Assembly: GCA_031835245.1 (NCBI GenBank)
Contig: JAVKOQ010000121.1
Location: 1 to 64,000 of the forward strand
Length of the DNA stretch: 64,000 bases
Source of the DNA: Balamuthia mandrillaris
Lineage: Eukaryota; Discosea; Longamoebia; Balamuthiidae
Direction of reading: 5' to 3'
This document shows, one piece after another, positions 33,525 to 44,863 of the stretch. Positions within the stretch are counted from its first letter, which is position 1; every line of letters begins with the position of its first letter. The translations under genes and the position numbers were made by a program. The notes beneath the pieces were generated by a model, which was given only the letters and a program-made list of their open reading frames with translations, was not told where the DNA came from and ran no database searches.

Positions 33525-34653
33525 TCAATCCTCTGCTGTCAGATCTATTAAAAGTGGTTCGTTTGGTTTGTATTGGGCTGCTTCTTCTTCTTCTTCTTCT
33601 TCCCGAAGCTCTTGTTGAAGCTTGCTCCAAGTTTCATCGTCATTCCCGCTTGTTAATACCTCCGACCCGCCTAAGCCCTCCTCCATCGGGGCAGTATCGT
33701 CCAATACTATGAGGATGTGTCCTTTCTCTTCTTCCTCCTCGTCTGAATCACACAGGTCGATTACTTCGGGCGCCATATGGCTGTGCGTCAACCAGTTCTT
33801 TCCAAACGTCCGCGATGCGATCTGGAGCAGAGTGTTGATGGATGAGGATCCCCCGAACCGCGACAAGTAGGCTTGTTGGACCAAAATGGCTCTTTCTCTC
33901 TTTCGGCGGAGGTGGCCGAGTGTGTATCTAAAGTCGTTGTCCCTCGAAGCAAGGATGAAGGTGACAGCAGGAGGGGTTTCGTTGTTCGCCTCGGCAGCAT
34001 GAAAGGTGATCCCAAAGTCTGCCGAGTTTCGGCCTGGTCCGCAGACCGTTACAAAGAGCCTTTGTCATTCAAAGAGATCAGCAGGATCAGTGCCCCGAGA
34101 TCAAAGCAGACGAACAAAAGGGGGACAAAGGAAGACGTGCCTGTTGTTGGAGTAGAGCTGTTTTCTGAAAGGATACAAGGATAAGGGAAAGGTGGCCTGG
34201 CCACAAAAACCCCAAATCAGCACGTTGGGAGGTATTTTCTCGCTTGCGTTCAGCCACCGTGGCACGTTATCCAAGTCCTAACAGTGAGGGCAAGCGCGAG
34301 TGAGCGAAGGTGCCATGTGTGAGGCGGAAGTTGAGCGACGAGAAACATGAAACGGTAGGAGGAGGATAACTCTCTGCACCAACCAGAAAGATTACACAGG
34401 CGATTTTGGAAGACTTGAGCTCGCCAATGATGAAGTCGATATCCACCTTTTGCCACGTATGCGGGATGTTCCTTGCGTTCATTTCGAGGCGTTGATCCAC
34501 GAACACAAAAGGGACCTTGGGTTTGTACGTCTCTGGCACGGTGGTGACCTTCGGCTTGTTGCTCCTGCTCGTGTTGCTCTTGTTTTTGCCGCTGGGTCTG
34601 TTGCCCCGCGGCTGGTGGTCCTGTCGTCCAATGCCGCGCCCGCCTCGATGCAT
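33525..34653 (-). CDS. NYN/PIN-like domain protein with SUMO-interaction-like C-terminus
   Basis: I place the start at ATG 34653 (MHRGGRGIGRQ...), giving a basic Gly/Arg-rich N-terminus followed by PFVFVD and VDIDFIIGELKSSK. Another exon (about 34190-34070) and a last exon (about 34064-33525) follow, but their donor/acceptor phases could not all be reconciled. The last exon has NSADFGITFHAAEA and AVTFILASRDNDFRYTLGHL, the acidic-residue pattern of PIN-fold NYN/LabA-like nucleases. The tail carries three clusters EVIDLCDSDEEEE, HILIVLDD and LLIDLTAED, which fit SUMO-interacting motifs (hydrophobic core beside acidic residues). The likely role is RNA processing or decay linked to SUMOylated partners; this is inference. 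Confidence 0.45.
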
Positions 34654-35066
34654 CCTTGGTGTCCGTGTGGTTGAGGCAAGAGAGGAAACGGACGAGGAGA
34701 GAGAGCTTTCCAGATCCCTTCCCGCCAAAAAGTTTTGTTCTCCTTTTTTCTTTTTTTTTTTTTGTCATAATAGAAAACTGCAGATCGACTCCGGAGGAGA
34801 GCAGTTGGTTTTTTTTTAACATTGTAGGCTGCAGATCGACTCCGGAGGTGAGCAGTTGGTTTGTTTCGAATTTTGCAACGGGTGAATACGTCACATATCG
34901 ATGCTCTGTCTTCTTTACTATGGCCCAGATTCGTGACAAAGGTGATGGACAAAATCTTCCGTTCGCCATTTCGTAGACTTTTTCTTAACGTAAATAAATC
35001 CACCACCACTTGAATGAAGAAAAAAAGTAGCGCAACGAAGAAGAAAGAACAGAAACGCGCTCTAAC
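34654..35066. other. divergent 5' region with 36-bp direct repeat
   Basis: Lies between the NYN-like gene and the cyclo-ligase gene and probably holds both promoters. Two 36-bp copies beginning CTGCAGATCGACTCCGGAGG sit at 34778-34813 and 34829-34864 (51-bp period, few mismatches), separated by a T-run. The open frames here are not supported as coding. Confidence 0.6.
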
Positions 35067-36123
35067 ATGAAGGCATCCTCCTGCTTGACGGGCAATGGTG
35101 CCTCCCCGATCGTTTCCTGCGCCACAAAGGCTCTGAAGAAAGAGCTCCGCGCCACCATGCGGAAGCGGCTCAAGTCACTCTCGTCAGAGCAGAAACGGGC
35201 GGAGAGCCTCTGGCTGCAAAACACGCTGCGGCAGGACCCCATCTTTGCGCGCAGCAAGCATGTGGCGCTCTACATAAGCATGCCCGAGGAGGAAGTCGAT
35301 ACCATACCGCTGCTGCGGCATTTGCTTTCTGAAGGTAAAAGCGGAAACGCTCGCGGTTGATTCTTGATCTGGGACTAAAATCGGCGATCTATCAGGTCAA
35401 AAGGTTTGCTACGTGCCTCACATTTTCAAAGACTCCAGCGTGGATGAGATCCGGATGTTGAAAGTGGAGTCGGAGAAGGATTTTGCTTCTTTTGTGGCCA
35501 ACAAGTGGGGCATCTTGGAACCTCCGGTCCACACCCTGCAGACACGCACTGACAGTTTGTTTTCTGTCTTTTTTCTGGTCTCGCAGCGAGCTAATCGTCA
35601 TTGCCCTCCTCTCCTTTTTTGCAGCCTTGAAGGAAGGTGGCGACCTCGATCTGATCATAGTGCCGGGCCTTGCTTTTGATACAAACGGAAGACGCCTTGG
35701 TCGAGGCAAAGGGTACTCTATTCCCCTCCTCTACCTACACACAAAGCGTGTCGGTGTTGTCTTTCGCGTTATTTCTTTATCTTAACTCCACCACCATTGA
35801 ACCTACCCAGCTACTACGACTCGTTTTTTGCAAAATGCCAACGGATAATGCAACAGAGGCAAAAGCCAATGCCCCATCTAGGTTTGCTCCACTCCGCTAA
35901 ACTCCATCCGCCTTTTCCCTTCACCTCGTTCTTTATCATCCCCTCACATGTTACCTCCCGTTCTTTTTGGGCAGTCGGCATATGTTTCAGTACGCAAATG
36001 GTGGAGGAGGTGCCGGTTGCACCGTACGACTACCTCTTGGATAGGGTGCTGTTCTGCCCTCCCAACATGGCTTCTCCCCGTCCCCTTCAGGTGGACAAAC
36101 CTGCCCCCACCGACGAACCTTGA
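35067..36123 (+). CDS. MTHFS: 5-formyltetrahydrofolate cyclo-ligase
   Basis: Five phase-consistent exons: 35067-35334, 35396-35554, 35625-35712, 35811-35881 and 35975-36123. They encode 244 residues, a typical length for the family. Family features are KKELRATMRKRLKSLSSEQK near the N-terminus, LYISMPEEEVDT, VCYVPHIF, WGILEPP, LDLIIVPGLAFD, and the glycine-rich ATP/substrate loop GRLGRGKGYYDSF (RRLGRGKGYYDSF here, split by an intron). The C-terminus ends VEEVPVAPYDYLLDRVLF. It converts 5-formyl-THF to 5,10-methenyl-THF using ATP, feeding the one-carbon folate pool. No targeting peptide is obvious, so it is probably cytosolic. Confidence 0.95.
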
Positions 36124-36907
36124 AAGGAGGAGGAGGGCCAAGCAGCGACTTCCCCGCCAAACCCCAAATGCACGGCGATCTCAAAAACGGACAAAGAGAG
36201 CAATGGAAGGCACCTGTTGCAGCAACGCCTTTTGTCCAACCCATACTCCCTCTCACTCCCCCTTTGGATTTCTGGACGATTTTTCCCCTCGTCCTTTTCT
36301 TGCCGCTTACGTAATGCGAGATTAAGGCAGACATGACCTAAAAAAGAAATGTTTAACCAAATTTCTAAAATTCCAATCTTAAACTTTCAAATTTGTGCCG
36401 CACCACAATAAGAAAAAATAACAGCGCAACAAAGCAGCAGCAGCCAGGGCAAAAAAAAAAGAAGGAAGAAAGAAAAACCCGCCAACGGCAACAGACATTC
36501 TCCCCCTTGTCGGCAAAAAGATTCTTCTTCTCCTCTCTCTTCTATAACGTATTCTTACTCCCCCCTCCCCTCCCCTCCCCTCCCTCTCCCTCTGTTTGCT
36601 TCGCTTTCCTCTTTCTTTTTTTTTTCCTGTTTGGTTTGTGACCGCAGCGATTTATTTTTTTTTTTCGTGAGCGAGTTTCGAAACTCCTGTTCGCTCGGTC
36701 TCCTCTCTTTATTCACCTCAATTTTTTTTCCCCCCGTCTTTCTATTCAAATCTTGGTTTTTCTCAAGATTTTATTTGCACTTCATCGCCGATTTGTTTCC
36801 TTCCTGAAAGCTTTCTTTTGAAAGCAGACCCACAGTCTCATCCCGTTTTTTTATATCTCCCACGCGCACAAATAATAGAGAGCGAACGAATCGAAACACC
36901 ACACATC
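36124..36907. other. intergenic and 5' leader, pyrimidine- and A-rich
   Basis: Nearly 800 bp without a convincing gene. It contains A-rich stretches near 36410-36470, (CCCCT)n-like sequence at 36558-36590, and T-runs before the SAPS gene start. It probably covers the cyclo-ligase 3' UTR and the SAPS-gene promoter. Confidence 0.5.
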
Positions 36908-39659
36908 ATGATGCACTACGGCGATAGCTACGACAGCGATGATGAGGCTGTGGAGGACAAGTTGTTGGACCTCAACAAGGAGCAGAACTATGAGGAGAAA
37001 GCAACAACCATGAGAAAGTTGCTGGATTCTAGGTCTTCCCTTTTCTCCAGGAAGATGCGGGATTGGCTGTTGAAGCCTGGTACCTGAGCCCCCTTCCCCC
37101 AATCATGCTTTTCTCCTGCGGTTTCCCAAACTTACTCTCCTCTTCTCTTTTTCCCCCTTCTCGCCTCTTCTCTCCTCACCTCTCCTCTCATCACACCAAT
37201 AACAAAGATGTCTGTGAGATCTTGCTCAACTTTGTGGTCCGACCAAAGGATGCTGCTGCTTTGATCGGAGACAAAGCTGCTGTGGCCGCCCCCTCCGTCA
37301 CTTCCAACGGCCAAGCCCTGGACTCAGACGAATACATCTTTTCCTCTACCAGGCGACGAGAAGCCCTCTTGAAGCCTGCCAACGCGGAGCAGGAAGAACA
37401 GAAAAAAGAAGCAGGAGAAGAGGACACGGACGAAGATGATGATGAGCTGCTCAACGAGGAGGGTTTTGCCTTCTCTAAGGAGGCTAAAAGAGCTGACAAA
37501 GCTGCCGAGATTTTTGTCTACCAAGTATCCGCCTTTCCCCACTCTTTCTTTGAAGCCAACTTGGCCAAACTCGGTAAGTAGTTCGTGTTTTTATGTTGAG
37601 ACTGTGATTGCTGGCACAGTGTTGCCGCTATTGTTTGGCCTTGTGTTTGTTGGGTTGGCCCTTCGTTGTCTGACGAAAACGAAATATCTTCAAATGGCTG
37701 CAGTAAAAACCATCTTCAAGATCTTCGATGTGGACTCTTTAGGAGACTTTGACAACTTCGACAAAATCTTTCAGTGCTTGTGGACCTCTCGCTCCACATC
37801 TCTTATCTCTATCTTCAGTCAAAACGCGAAGCTTTTCCTCGGTATGCTGAACTACCTTCACAACCAAGCCGTCGCAGAAACATTGTTGAGCATGATGAAG
37901 CCCAACCTCCAAGAACAAATCCTCATCAACTTCTATAACACCCTCAACGCTAACGGCTTCTTCCAGCTCTTGGGAGAAAAGATGTACGGCAAAGGAGCTG
38001 AGTCCTCCTACGAAGACGCCAGTGCCTTCTTTATTCGACTCGTGGAAAGCTGCTGCTCTTTCCGCAACGCGGATGTACTGTTTATGGATATCGGCCGGAA
38101 CCAGTCCCTTGTGGAGGGCCTCCTTCATGCTATGACCAACCAATGCGAATACCCCGTTTCTCACGACCAACAGATTGCCTGCATGTATGCCCTTCGGATG
38201 CTGCTCATCAAGTCTGGAGAAAAGCTGTTCGATCAGTCGTTGGAGGCTTATACCCCCGTGCCGTTGCCCAACATGCTCACCTGCGTTCGCAACGATCTGC
38301 TGAACTTGCTTAAAAGTAAAGCAGCTCTGCTTGGAGATAGGCTCTTGGTGGAGGATGGTATCTACACCGGCAGTCAGCTGAAGAACAAAGACTCGGCTGT
38401 GTCCAAACAAAAGGAATCGGGCGAGTTCAAATACTCTTCCTTCGTCATCAAGAAGCCATTTGGGCTTCATCGCATCGCGCTCCTAGAGATTATTGCTGAG
38501 CTGGTTGAGGAAGTGCCTATTGAGACCCTAGACGGCTTCGATCCTCAAGTTTGGCGGGTGCTCAGTGTCTGGCTTTTTGAACACAAGTGAGTGACTTCTT
38601 ATCTCTCTCTCTCTCTCTCTCTCTTTGCATTCCCTATTTTTCTTCATACCTTAATCGTGTCTATTTGTTTTTTGCTACCTTGGTGCTGACTTGTCACCTC
38701 CTCAGATTTAACAACGTCTATCATGCTCTCTTCTATCGGCTCTTCAAAACTGTGGTTAAACATAACCACGTTCCCTCCCTCAAAGCGCTTCTTTCTCGCA
38801 GCAAATTCTTGACCAAAATGATTAGCCACTACACTTCACACACCATGTTCGAATCTGGTCTTAGGAGCTACATCCTCTTCTTCTCCAACTATCTTCGCCT
38901 CATGGCGGACATTCAACCTCCCTCCGAGTATCTCAAAAACTTCTTGAACTCTCACCAACCTTGGAAAGAATATCTTCCCATCCTCATGTACGTATTGTTT
39001 CTGTTTTGTTTGTGCATTGGTTGTATTGTTGACAAGAGTCGCCATGATGGTTTAGCAAAGAGACAAAACGACAAATGATCACCGATTTCCCAGCGCCATC
39101 TCCCTCAGGCCCCATTCACCCTTTCCTCTTACAAGACAGTTTTGGCATGTACGGACAGAGCGCCAAGCTCAATCCTATCACCGAAGATGATGTTGATATT
39201 GATCTCGGATCATCTTGTACGCTCTATTCTTTTTTTTTCTTTTCTTTTTTGTTTTTCTTTTTTTAACTGACCGTTTATTGCAGATGCGGATAAGCTTGGG
39301 TTTGAAGGAAAAACAGCATTTGAAGAACCACTCAAGACAAAAAAGAACCGCAAAAGAAGAACCCGCAGAAAGTATGACTTATGTTTTTTTGGCTTGTTTT
39401 GTTTTTTTTTTTTGCTTTGTTATTAATCTATTTTTGTAGGAGCCAACAAGTAAGTACATCACGAGAGAACGGCGGAGACAAAAAAGTGTCTTCATCCAGT
39501 GTTCCGGCTATGAATGGCTCCAAAGCGTCTTCTTCCTCCAACTCAGCCTCTGATGATGACGACTCGGACTCGTTTGATTCTGATCTGGATTCAGAGGACG
39601 AGGAAGTTAACGCGCCGGAGCGAAAAGAGGCGCAGCCAAAGGAAGTAACAGCAAACTGA
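36908..39659 (+). CDS. SAPS-domain protein, PP6-type phosphatase regulatory subunit
   Basis: Seven phase-consistent exons: 36908-37079, 37208-37573, 37704-38586, 38706-38987, 39056-39216, 39284-39371 and 39440-39659. They encode 723 residues. The N-terminal acidic segment is followed by KPDVCEILLNFVVRP and AEIFVYQVSAFPHSFFEANL, then KIFQCLWTSRSTSLISIFSQ and FLGMLNYLHNQAVAETLLSM. These match the SAPS (Sit4-associated protein) core, with helical repeats continuing through HRIALLEIIAELVEEVP to NSHQPWKEYLPILM. The last 100 residues are basic, then Ser/Asp-rich (DDDDSDSFDSDLDSEDEE). SAPS proteins bind the PP6/Sit4 catalytic subunit in the cytoplasm and nucleus. Two consecutive ATGs (36908, 36911) could both be used. 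Confidence 0.88.
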
Positions 39660-39803
39660 AAAAGTACCAATATATTTTCTTTATTACCACCAAAAGAGAA
39701 GCAGAAAAAGAGGAGAGAGAAATGAATGCGCGTGTTGTCGCCAAGATAAAGCAGGAGGTTTCAAACTCACAATAAGTGATTTTTTGGGTATGATTGTCAA
39801 CAA

Positions 39804-39876
39804 GCCTCCCTAGCTCAGTCGGTAGAGCGCAAGACTTTTAATCTTGTGGTCGTGGGTTCGAGCCCCACGGGGGGCG
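39804..39876 (+). tRNA. tRNA-Lys (anticodon TTT)
   Basis: A 73-nt cloverleaf with acceptor stem GCCTCCC/GGGGGGC (one T-G pair), A box TAGCTCAGTCGG, anticodon loop CTTTTAA giving TTT, and B box GGTTCGAGCCC. No intron. It is the first of three identical copies. Confidence 0.96.
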
Positions 39877-40250
39877 ATTGATTTTGTTTTTTTGTCCCCT
39901 CTCTGCCTTGTTGGCACCCAAAAAAAAAAGCACAAACAAAAAAAATAAGATGAAAAAAAAGAACTATTGTGCAAGATCAAATTTTCCTCTGCTGAAAAAG
40001 AAAGGAAGCCAGCTATTGGGTTGCTAGAATAGGGAAGAGGCGAAAGTGGTGTGACCTTTGTCGCCATCTGAAACGCAGTTCCATGAAGCATCTTCATTGT
40101 GCGGAATCACTCGCTTTTAACTACTTTGCAGTCAGGCAGTGTCTTCGTGACTGTAGCGCCTCAGGTGGACAAAAAAGATGACATAGGGAAAATACATGAC
40201 ACAGGCAACCGCCAATCCGCTGCACAATAGAGGTGAAACAAAAAAGTTAT
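39877..40250. other. spacer between inverted tRNA-Lys genes
   Basis: Holds A-rich stretches and, next to the second tRNA (about 40177-40250), a roughly 70-bp segment that also flanks the third tRNA-Lys gene at 44.65 kb. No gene seen. Confidence 0.7.
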
Positions 40251-40323
40251 CGCCCCCCGTGGGGCTCGAACCCACGACCACAAGATTAAAAGTCTTGCGC
40301 TCTACCGACTGAGCTAGGGAGGC
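40251..40323 (-). tRNA. tRNA-Lys (anticodon TTT), inverted copy
   Basis: The reverse complement is base-for-base the same 73-nt tRNA as the copy at 39804-39876. It lies tail to tail with that gene, so the two form a large inverted repeat with a 374-bp spacer. Confidence 0.96.
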
Positions 40324-40529
40324 TTGTTGTCCCACACAGACATCATTTTAGGTTCCCATATCAACATAGTTTTGTTAGCCTTTGTGTTTCCTGTCTCTCG
40401 GCGATGAATAACCGGGGCTTTTGCTAAGAAGCACATAAAGACAGCAGCTTGCACACCACAATTAACTTTGCAGCGTTCATTGGGTTATTCAACATTTTGA
40501 ATGGACAATTCGTTCGTTTTTTTTTTTTA

Positions 40530-43500
40530 TTAGGCAGCTTTGAGCATGTTTCCAATCTCTTTGAAAGTAGGCCTGGAAGAGTCATAAAAGAACGTCGTGA
40601 GAAAGGAATCGCACAGGGGGTGTAGGGGGAAGGCTTACCTCTCCTCTGGCTGTGTAGCCCAACATTGTGTGATTATCTCTGCCAGTACCGTTGGAGCACT
40701 TTCTGGGATGTCAAGCTTGATGCCTCTTTCACAAATATGCAAAGCGGCCTTAACAGGGGCCATGCCCTTGAACGGTTCTTCACCCCTTGTTACGATTTCC
40801 CATAAGCACACTCCATAACTTTGCATGGATCAATGTCAGCTGTTTCATGGATAAAATGAAGTCATCCAGCTTGAAACGTACCTCCATACATCGGACTTTT
40901 CTGAGTAGATTTGGTCTTGAATAGCCTCCGGGGCCATCCTACCAACAAACAATAAAAAGAGGGTGAGTTTTTAGTTCAGAAATCCACAAACGGAGAGCAA
41001 GAGTACCATTTTAAAGGGCCGATTTCGCTTTGGGTCTTATGAGCACCACCGTCTCTAGCCTTTCGTGACAATCCAAAGTCTGTAGCAACGCGTGAGCAAG
41101 CTATCGCAAAAGTCAAACGAGGACAGTTCAAACCTGATACTTTAACACGCAACTCTGCAGTCAGAAGTAGATTACGAGCAGCCAAGTCCCTGTGTGTGAT
41201 GCCTTCGTGGTGCAAATGTCCCATTCCAGCTGCATCCCGAGCGCAGTAATAGAATGCAAAATAAGAAGAATGGACTTGAAAAGAAGAGGAGAAATAAAGA
41301 AAAGATAGCACACACCAGCTATGTCAACAGCCCACCGAATCATTTGTTGGTTGTCGATTGAATCTGCATTCTTGAGCACGTAGCTCAACAAGTCACCCAT
41401 CGGAAGGAACTCGGTAACAATACAAAAGGGAGTGCTAACTTCACTGCAAATTCCCATCAACTGAACCACATTTGCATGTGGGCGAAGTCCTCTAAACCAC
41501 ATGAAGGTCAATAAAACTATGAGTGAGTGCGAGAGTGAGAGAGAGACATACTTCATTAATAACGCTTCGGCTTGAAACTCCTGTTGCTCATGTTCGTCCA
41601 TGGTGTTCAGCTTCTTCACCGCCACTTCAGAGTTTCGCCAGGTGGCTTTCCACACCACCCCAAAAGCTCTATTTGTAAGGCCATCTCGCTCAGTCAAAGT
41701 ACTGGCCACAGTCAAAAAATAAAAAAGTACCCTCTGCCAATTTCCTCTTCAAACTCCAACTCGGAGTACTCGATGTCCCAACCTGGAGCATCTTCGTCCC
41801 GCCTCGTTGCACGCCGTTTCTTCTTTGCAGCGGACTGAGATCCGGTGGGGGCCGCGTAAACTGCCTCCAAGTCGTTATGTTCCATTGCAGCGGCTGTGTC
41901 TCGCTTGACCCTCCTCGTTCTCCAAACGAAGTAGATGAGGACAGCAGCCACTGCAACAAGCAACAACAATCCAATGACGACAACAGGCGCGATGACTTCC
42001 GCTCCAACTTCATCGCTACCTTCGCTCTTGTTCCCTTGATTGACGTCGCTACTGCCATTGCTACTGTCGTTTGAGGATTGGCCATCTTCATCACCATCGG
42101 TGTTACCATCTTCCGGTGGATCCACCATGACAAAGCTTAGTGGAAGGGATAGACTTGGGCTTAAGAATGCGTTGAGAGGGTTTTCGAAGGACAAAGCGAT
42201 TGTGCTTTCTTGTCTACTGGTGCTTCGCTTATTACCTGAAGCACACGAATTAACTCATTCTTAATTCCGATAACGTGTGGAGGAAGAGGTACCGGAGTAA
42301 AGAACAGAGAGAGCGACATGAACACTTAGCTCCGAGGTATTAGCAGGAAATACCAAAGGGCTTGGCGGAGTACTGATGACTTGCACTCCTTCCAATGGTC
42401 CTTGATAAGTTGCTTGGAAAGGAAGTACCACATCTTGAGAAGGCGAAGCGGAAAGCTCAAGGGTGAACACGACCAAGGTGGAATTTATGACAGTTTCATT
42501 CTTCATGGTGATCTTCAAGGCATCCAGAAGATGAACGTGGACAACTCCTTTTTGTGAGGCTTTACAATACCAAAACAGCTTTGAGAAATCGTAAACAAGA
42601 AGAAGAAAAGTTGAAGTTTACCTTCACCAGGATTGCCGATGGCAATGTCTGGCACGCCATCCAAATTCAGATCACCTAAAGGACTTATAGAAAAGCCAAA
42701 GCTTTGAAACTGACCCTGGATCGCAAACGTAGATTGGAGGGTTCCATCTGCATTCATGAAGGCAATCCATACACGCCCCAGCCCCAGGCAAGCCACAGCA
42801 AAGTCCGGCACATTATCGTGGTTCCAATCTCCGGACTCCAAGAACTCATCTGAAGTGATACCGGGGACGGGAGCGCCCAGTCCAGACAAACCCCATCCGA
42901 ACCGAGCATTCTCCATTTGATTCAATGCGTCGTACTCTGCTTGCGAAGCAAAGTCCTGCAGGGTGAACTCGTGCCAGTCGGCCACCCCGCCCGTCCTGTT
43001 TAGCATGAGTAACATAATCGTGCCGCGGGTGTTGTCCTTGTAACGGAGACCAACAACGAGGTCCGGCACTCCATCCCCGTTTATATCTCCAACTCCTGTA
43101 TAGTAAAAAGGAGAATTTATATTATCAGTTTTGCAAATTGTCACTACAGATGGATGAATGGACGTACCTGCTAGCGAGGATGCAAACACTACATCATATG
43201 GGTCTTGAGGGGGAGATGGCCCACCAGGTTCTGTGATGGTTGTAGTGGACTCGATCGTCCCGTTGGCATTCATAAACAGAATTCGAAGCTTTCCGTCTTG
43301 TGGGTCACCAACTGCTAGATCACCAACTCCATCTCCGTCTACATCACCTACAAAGCTATCGAGACAGGAAACCACAGCAACAGATGGGTATAGGTTAAGA
43401 GAAAGTGGTAATCGATCCAGTGGTGTGCGTAAATGAACGTACGTTATGACGGTGCCAGAGTTGGAGAGAGATGTTTGCGGGCCTCCCAAAAAAGCTCCAT

Positions 43501-44252
43501 TGGTACCCAATGGTGAAGGCCAAACTTCAACATTCAATAAGAACAAGATAAGCATTAGCCAATCTTCTAAAAAGGAACGAAGAAAACAAAGAATACAAAG
43601 AAAAGCTACCATTGCGGTCACTGGATTGTACCAACAGTCCAGCTCGTCCATCCTGATGCCACTGAGGTACGACCGTGCAACCAGAACCAAATTCGTCATA
43701 GGAGGGGCTGGGCCACAGAAAGTGAGACTCGGTTTCGACGTACCCAGTTTCGTTCAGGGCCAAAATGAAGACAGTTCCTTCTCTATCGATGCCCCAGTCC
43801 TGTGTGTCTATGGGTGTCCTATCGTTATATTCTTTTGTTTTTTGTGCAGTTTGTAAGAGCAAAACGTTACGGAAAAGAAGAATAAGAAGATGAAGCAGAA
43901 GCAGCATCAGTTAGAAGGAGAAGAAATGGCAGAGGATGAGTTCTTACTGAAGCTTGGAGCCCCAACGGCCAACAAGGAAGGACCCGACTCAGTTTGAGGC
44001 CCTAATCCACAGACAGACCATCCAAAGTACTCTCCCTGAGCCCAGCCTTGAGGGTCGGCTGGATAGATCACCGTGTTCAGGCCGCCTTGTCCCGTGGTGA
44101 TGCTTGTCTTCTCTTTCACGCTCCAGTTGGCATAAACTGCACGGTGTTAAGCGAAGAAAAACAATCAGTTGGGGGTGAAGAAGAGTTTTGAAGGAGGAAC
44201 ACCCACCCGACCAAGCGAATAGTAATACAATAAGCAGAGCAAGGGTGTTCAT
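40530..44252 (-). CDS. FG-GAP (integrin-like) receptor with tyrosine-type kinase domain
   Basis: Starts at ATG 44252 with a signal peptide (NTLALLIVLLFAWSG) and ends at TAA 40530-40532. Many introns were read, but boundaries are given only as a span. The ectodomain (about 44140-42300) has repeated calcium-loop/FG-GAP units: DVDGDGVGDLAVGDP, DINGDGVPDLVVG, DWNHDNVPDFAVA and DLNLDGVPDIAIGNPGEG. A membrane span lies at about 42003-41935 (VVVIGLLLLVAVAAVLIYF), then a basic juxtamembrane part. The kinase domain (about 41770-40530) shows an intron-split glycine loop (EEEIGRG / AFGVVWKA), VAVKKL, GITHRDLAARNLLL, DFGLSRKARDGG, PLKW, SYGVCLWEIVTRGEEPF and a last exon ending NMLKAA. HRDLAARN is the tyrosine-kinase form of the catalytic loop. 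It probably senses an extracellular ligand or surface; ligand and substrates are unknown. Confidence 0.85.
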
Positions 44253-44578
44253 CGTTTGGAGTAATGGAAGAAGAATAACAGCAAGCTAACAGAAGGAGCC
44301 GTTTGACGGTTTAACAGGCAAAAAGACCCCATAACATAAAAAAAAGAATGGACGAAACGGCAAATGGCCGAGGCGTCATAGTGCAAATAAACCCATTCCC
44401 CTTAATTAGATCACCGCAGCATTGGACAGAATAATATTACGTCCGACAAACGAGGAGCCGCAGAGAAAAGTGCAGAGGTTTCCTCCACCCCGAAAAACAT
44501 ATAAGCACATTTCGTGTGTGACTAGCTTCGACCCCTATAAAGAGCCTTATGGTTGAAATCGGCGAAAAAGTTCAACAA
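44253..44578. promoter_or_regulatory. upstream region of the FG-GAP receptor kinase gene
   Basis: About 325 bp between the receptor gene start and the third tRNA. It probably carries the receptor promoter. No distinct motif stands out beyond ordinary AT-rich stretches. Confidence 0.4.
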
Positions 44579-44651
44579 GCCTCCCTAGCTCAGTCGGTAG
44601 AGCGCAAGACTTTTAATCTTGTGGTCGTGGGTTCGAGCCCCACGGGGGGCG
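44579..44651 (+). tRNA. tRNA-Lys (anticodon TTT), third copy
   Basis: Identical to the two tRNA-Lys genes near 40 kb. Its 3' flank (44652-44715) matches the 3' flank of the inverted copy over about 65 bp with a few differences, so the duplication unit was larger than the tRNA. Confidence 0.96.
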
Positions 44652-44863
44652 ATAACTTTTTGTTTCACCTCTATTGTGCAGAGGCTTGGCGGTTGCCTGT
44701 GTCATGTATTTCTTTTTTCGTTTTACATTTCAATATTTTTTAATATTTTTTTTTTAAGAGCAATGTGTGCAATATATAAAGTATGATCACCACCAATACT
44801 AACACAATATATTTATTCACAATGTAATAAGAAACAAACGACACTGCTTCGTTTTTTGTCCTG

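Noticed and set aside
37033-37050. An 18-base GT...AG segment in the first SAPS exon as an intron
   Set aside because: The reading frame is open through it and it is far shorter than the other introns here, so I kept it as coding.
40132-40335. Frame across the inverted tRNA (also seen at 44549-44743) with a conserved peptide
   Set aside because: The similarity between the frames is the tRNA sequence itself and its duplicated flank.
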